From the NCBI RefSeq assembly GCF_003412465.1, contig NZ_QTJV01000001.1, positions 496,001-560,000 of the forward strand: 64,000 nt of DNA, written 5' to 3'. This document shows, piece by piece, positions 61,055-64,000 of this stretch; within the stretch, counting starts at the first letter, position 1; each line of letters opens with the position of its first letter. The notes under the pieces were generated by a model. The model did not search any database. It was not told where the DNA came from and worked only from the letters and a program-made list of their open reading frames with translations. This DNA is from Chitinophaga silvisoli. Lineage in GTDB: Bacteria; Bacteroidota; Bacteroidia; Chitinophagales; Chitinophagaceae. A program made the position numbers and the translations under genes.

Positions 61055-61603
61055 TTGGGAGCAGCACTTACATATACTGAAGCCGAACTGGTAACTGGAT
61101 TAAAAGCCAGGAACGAAAAGTTTTTCGGTTACTTATATGACCATTATTCACCGGCATTGTATGGAATCGCCCTCAAAGTAGTGGTGGATGAATCACTCGC
61201 CGGAGATGTGTTGCAGGAAATCTTTCTCAAGATCTGGAGAGGTATAGACCGTTACGATACAGAAAAAGGTCGCCTGTTTACCTGGATGGTGAACATTGCC
61301 CGCAATACAGCTATCGATACCCTCCGCTCCAAAGGCCACAAGCTGGGCCAGAAAGTTCAGGAAATAGGAAACAATTCCCTTATAGTCGATCAACTGGCGG
61401 TACACCCGTCCGTTGATCATTTGGGATTGGCCAAAGTAGTGGAACAGTTGAACAAGGAACAGCGTGTTATCATAGACCTGGCTTATTACAAAGGTTGTAC
61501 GCAGGAAGAAATCTCCAAAATTCTGGATATTCCCCTGGGTACGGTCAAGACCAGAATGCGTAATGCGATCATACAATTGCGGAATATTTTAAAACAGATG
61601 TAA
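61055..61603 (+). CDS. ECF sigma factor (tandem copy 1)
   Basis: A 182-residue sigma-70 factor. Region 2 (about 15-90) contains VLQEIFLKIWRGIDRYDTEKGRLFTW and region 4 (about 125-178) contains YYKGCTQEEISKILDIPLGTVKTRMRN. The start is TTG at 61055; the paralogue at 62685 also begins with TTG at the aligned position, which supports both. Its anti-sigma partner starts 4 bases after its stop. The regulated genes are unknown. Confidence 0.9.
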   Translation: MGAALTYTEAELVTGLKARNEKFFGYLYDHYSPALYGIALKVVVDESLAGDVLQEIFLKIWRGIDRYDTEKGRLFTWMVNIARNTAIDTLRSKGHKLGQKVQEIGNNSLIVDQLAVHPSVDHLGLAKVVEQLNKEQRVIIDLAYYKGCTQEEISKILDIPLGTVKTRMRNAIIQLRNILKQM

Positions 61604-61607
61604 GCAA

Positions 61608-62468
61608 GTGGATGTTCAACGTTACATATCATCCGGTATTATTGAAAACCATGTTATCGGTTTGGTCTCCGAAGCGGAAAGCCGCGAAATGGAGACTGCG
61701 ATCCAACAGCATCCTGAAGTAAAGGCTGCTGTCGATGCTGTACAGCAGGACCTGGAAAAATACGTGATGATGTTGGCGAAGAAGCCACCTGTTAACCTGA
61801 AGAAACAAATCCTCGATAGGTTAAAAGAAAATACGGCTGTTGAAGAGCCACTTACTCCAATACCTCAACCCGTTGCAAGCGTCGAAGAAATTCCTGTAAC
61901 CGACTATACACCAAAAGTTCCCGTTTCACCTTTAAGGATCTGGCAATATGCCGCCGCTGCCGCATTTACCTTGCTTGTAGCCAGTGCTGTCATGAACATT
62001 GCCTATTACACAAAATACAACGATACCCAAAGTCAATACGCCAGTCTCCAGGACAACCAGGCCAGTTTCGCCTCAGAAAAGGATTCCCTTTCGGCACAAT
62101 TGCGCCATGCCCAGGAAGAACTGACCATGATGAAAGATCCTGCCTTTAAATGGATTAAAATGTTGGGTACGCCCAAACACCAGGGCATCGTAGCGACCAT
62201 TTGCTGGGATCCGCAGTCAAAAGCCACCTATATACTCGCACAAAAACTTCCGGAACCACCACCAGATATGCAATACCAGCTCTGGGCCATCGTAAATGGC
62301 AAATGTATAGATGCAGGGGTGTTCGCTACAGGTGAACCCGCTAAGGCTATGCAGAAAGTCAAAGATGTGACCACAGCACAGGCATTTGCTGTTACCCTCG
62401 AAAAGAAAGGTGGTAGCCCAAGCCCTACACTAGACCAGATGTTCGTAGCAGGCAAAGTGGCTGGATGA
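61608..62468 (+). CDS. RskA-like membrane anti-sigma factor (tandem copy 1)
   Basis: A 286-residue regulator with an N-terminal sigma-binding part (about 1-75, SEAESREMETAIQQHPEV), a transmembrane helix (about 112-134) and a periplasmic RskA-type domain (about 160-285) with PPPDMQYQLWAIVNGKCIDAGVF. No zinc-binding ZAS cysteines are seen in the N-terminal part. The start is GTG at 61608. It should hold the adjacent ECF sigma factor at the membrane until a signal triggers release, probably by proteolysis as in RskA systems. Confidence 0.87.
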   Translation: MDVQRYISSGIIENHVIGLVSEAESREMETAIQQHPEVKAAVDAVQQDLEKYVMMLAKKPPVNLKKQILDRLKENTAVEEPLTPIPQPVASVEEIPVTDYTPKVPVSPLRIWQYAAAAAFTLLVASAVMNIAYYTKYNDTQSQYASLQDNQASFASEKDSLSAQLRHAQEELTMMKDPAFKWIKMLGTPKHQGIVATICWDPQSKATYILAQKLPEPPPDMQYQLWAIVNGKCIDAGVFATGEPAKAMQKVKDVTTAQAFAVTLEKKGGSPSPTLDQMFVAGKVAG

Positions 62469-62497
62469 TTCTAAAAAGTCTCTTACGCTCTCATTTT

Positions 62498-62517
62498 CAA
62501 TTATTCCGCAATAATTG
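62498..62517. promoter_or_regulatory. AT-rich inverted repeat after the first anti-sigma gene
   Basis: CAATTATT and AATAATTG form a perfect 8-bp inverted repeat around CCGC, 30 bases after the stop. It may be a weak terminator or operator. The remaining bases to 62684 show no gene. Confidence 0.3.
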
Positions 62518-62684
62518 CTATATTTCCTTTATTATTGCATTCCCTTTAACCATTAATTATTAATTGTATTTATTTGTAATCACATTCAGCTGTACCGGAA
62601 CACGGGTACTTTTTCTGTAGCGTTTACGGCTATGATGTGGGAGCACTCGTGAAAAGTAATTTTTAACATAATTCTTTATTTGTT

Positions 62685-63236
62685 TTGGAATCCGCGTTCA
62701 CATATACGGAATCTGAGCTGATCCAGGGCTTAAAGGCTAAAGACCAAAAGGTATTTAGCTACCTGTATGACCGTTATTCTCCGGCATTGTACGGTGTTGC
62801 GCTGAAAGTGCTCAACGACGAAAGCAATGCGAGTGATTGTCTGCAGGAAGTATTCATGAAAATCTGGCGAAACATTGACCGTTACGACGAAAGTAAGGGT
62901 CGTTTGTTTACCTGGATGTTGAATATTACCCGAAATACAGCCATCGACACACTTCGTTCTAAGGCACATAAAATGGATCAGAAAATCCAGGACATCGGAG
63001 ATGACGTACATTTATATACAGGCAATTTAGCTGTACACCCTTCCGTTGACCATCTCGGACTCTCCAAGGTTCTGGAAAAACTGACAAAAGAACAACGTAT
63101 CATCATTGACCTTGCATACTATAAAGGTTGCACCCAGGAAGAAATTTCCAGAGTGCTGGAAATCCCTTTGGGTACTGTCAAGACAAGGATGAGAAACGCA
63201 ATCATTCAATTAAGAAATCTGTTAAAATTAGTTTAA
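62685..63236 (+). CDS. ECF sigma factor (tandem copy 2)
   Basis: A 183-residue paralogue of the sigma factor at 61055, aligned end to end: same N-terminus (FTYTESELIQGLKAKD), same region 2 (CLQEVFMKIWRNIDRYDESKGRLFTW) and same region 4 (YYKGCTQEEISRVLEIPLGTVKTRMRN). The TTG start is conserved between the two. A GTGAAAA string lies 36 bases upstream; the first copy has one 63 bases upstream. The duplicate may respond to a different signal through its own anti-sigma. Confidence 0.9.
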   Translation: MESAFTYTESELIQGLKAKDQKVFSYLYDRYSPALYGVALKVLNDESNASDCLQEVFMKIWRNIDRYDESKGRLFTWMLNITRNTAIDTLRSKAHKMDQKIQDIGDDVHLYTGNLAVHPSVDHLGLSKVLEKLTKEQRIIIDLAYYKGCTQEEISRVLEIPLGTVKTRMRNAIIQLRNLLKLV

Positions 63237-63239
63237 GAA

Positions 63240-64000
63240 GTGAGTGCAACAAGTTACATATCTTCTGGGTTAATTGAAGCCTATGTAAGCGGGCTGGCTT
63301 CCTCCAGCGAAAGGGAGGAACTGGAGCTTGCCATGGCACAATATCCGGAGGTTGCTGCAGAATACCAAAGCTGCCAGCAGGATATGGAGCAATACATAAT
63401 TTATCAATCTGTCACACCTCCTGCCACTTTAAAAGAAAGATTATTTACGCAGCTCGATACTGAGGAAACTGCACGTGCCAACGGTACTTACGTCGATGAA
63501 GATGCTATACCTGAAACGCCCGTACGTAAAGTTCTCGTCAGCAGCGCATGGCGCTGGATAGCTGCAGCAGCAATACTTTTACTGATAGGAAGTGTACTGT
63601 TGAATTATAACCAGTATACAAAATACAACGGTTTGCAACAGCGGTTCGAAGCCATGGCTGCGTCCAATTCTTCTATCGCCTCGGAGACCAATGTATACCG
63701 TACAAAACTGGAACAGGCAGAACAAAATCTGCACATTGTACAGGACCCTTCCATGAAAACGGTAAAGATGCCGGGTACTAAAACATTCCCGACGGCGCTT
63801 GCCACCGTATACTGGAACCAGACTTCCAAAGAAGTCTTCGTCATGGTTAATAATCTTCCTCAACCAACTTCCGATAAGCAATACCAGCTGTGGGCCATTG
63901 TAAATGGTAAACCCGTAGACATGGGTGTTTTTGAAACAGGCACCGATGCGAATCTGATGCAGAAAATGAAATCTGTCGACAACGCAGAGATGTTTGCCGT
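63240..64000 (+). CDS. RskA-like membrane anti-sigma factor (tandem copy 2), cut by window end
   Basis: The frame opens with GTG at 63240 (VSATSYISSGLIEAY) and runs without a stop to the window end, about 253 codons. It parallels the first anti-sigma: a sigma-binding part with SSSEREELELAMAQYPEV, a transmembrane helix near 100-120 (WRWIAAAAILLLIGSVLL), then an RskA-type domain with QYQLWAIVNGKPVDMGVF. About 30 residues at the C-terminus should lie beyond the window if the length matches copy 1. Confidence 0.87.
   Translation, partial: MSATSYISSGLIEAYVSGLASSSEREELELAMAQYPEVAAEYQSCQQDMEQYIIYQSVTPPATLKERLFTQLDTEETARANGTYVDEDAIPETPVRKVLVSSAWRWIAAAAILLLIGSVLLNYNQYTKYNGLQQRFEAMAASNSSIASETNVYRTKLEQAEQNLHIVQDPSMKTVKMPGTKTFPTALATVYWNQTSKEVFVMVNNLPQPTSDKQYQLWAIVNGKPVDMGVFETGTDANLMQKMKSVDNAEMFA

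Overview
The window looks like chromosomal DNA of a Bacteroidota bacterium, most likely a Chitinophaga-like member of the Chitinophagaceae. The support is four SusC/SusD outer-membrane pairs, a FecR/ECF sigma system with a DUF4974-type anti-sigma, TAnnTTTG-type -7 promoter boxes, and a flexirubin/aryl-polyene type pigment cluster. I identified no tRNA, rRNA, CRISPR array, transposase or integrase.

Region 1 (1-23249, all + strand) is a large type II fatty-acid/polyketide-like cluster of the aryl-polyene/flexirubin kind. The window opens inside a ketoreductase (FabG-like) tail. There follow three complete ketosynthases, a catalytically dead chain-length-factor-like KS, a truncated Cys-less KS-like protein, two acyl carrier proteins, two hotdog dehydratases with complementary catalytic residues, a thioesterase, a dedicated holo-ACP synthase and a CoA/ACP ligase of the phenylacetate-CoA ligase family. 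Tailoring functions are an O-methyltransferase, a FAD halogenase-type enzyme and a CrtI-like oxidoreductase. Transfer and envelope functions are an LpxL-like acyltransferase, a GT2-DUF2062 protein, a LolA-like carrier, a lipoprotein, a polysaccharide deacetylase, a trifunctional MMPL exporter/acyltransferase/methyltransferase and a membrane-anchored C45 Ntn-hydrolase. The picture is a pigment built on ACPs in the cytoplasm, capped and tailored, and delivered to the outer membrane. Resorcinol (DarA/DarB) and ammonia-lyase genes are not in the window and may lie upstream of position 1.

Region 2 (23246-26748) holds a DUF6702-like protein, a HupE/UreJ-like membrane protein and an M1 metallopeptidase. 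Region 3 (26987-52260) contains four SusC/SusD pairs. One is on + (26987-31861). Two are on - behind an ECF sigma factor and FecR anti-sigma (44062 down to 31939). One is on + with strongly biased codons (47364-52260). Divergent AraC and LacI regulators sit between the last two groups. No glycan-degrading enzyme accompanies these transporters, so their substrates are unknown.

Region 4 (52381-55620) is an operon of two cytochrome c/copper type II monooxygenase-like proteins around a redoxin. Region 5 (55790-64000) is housekeeping: MutS, a SpoU-type RNA methyltransferase, a UbiA prenyltransferase, RuvX, peptide deformylase, and a tandem duplication of an ECF sigma/RskA-like anti-sigma pair, the last cut by the window end. 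Several transcription units end in strong hairpins. Three of these share a GCCGCAGGC apex and two share a 29-base identical core, suggesting a dispersed terminator family.
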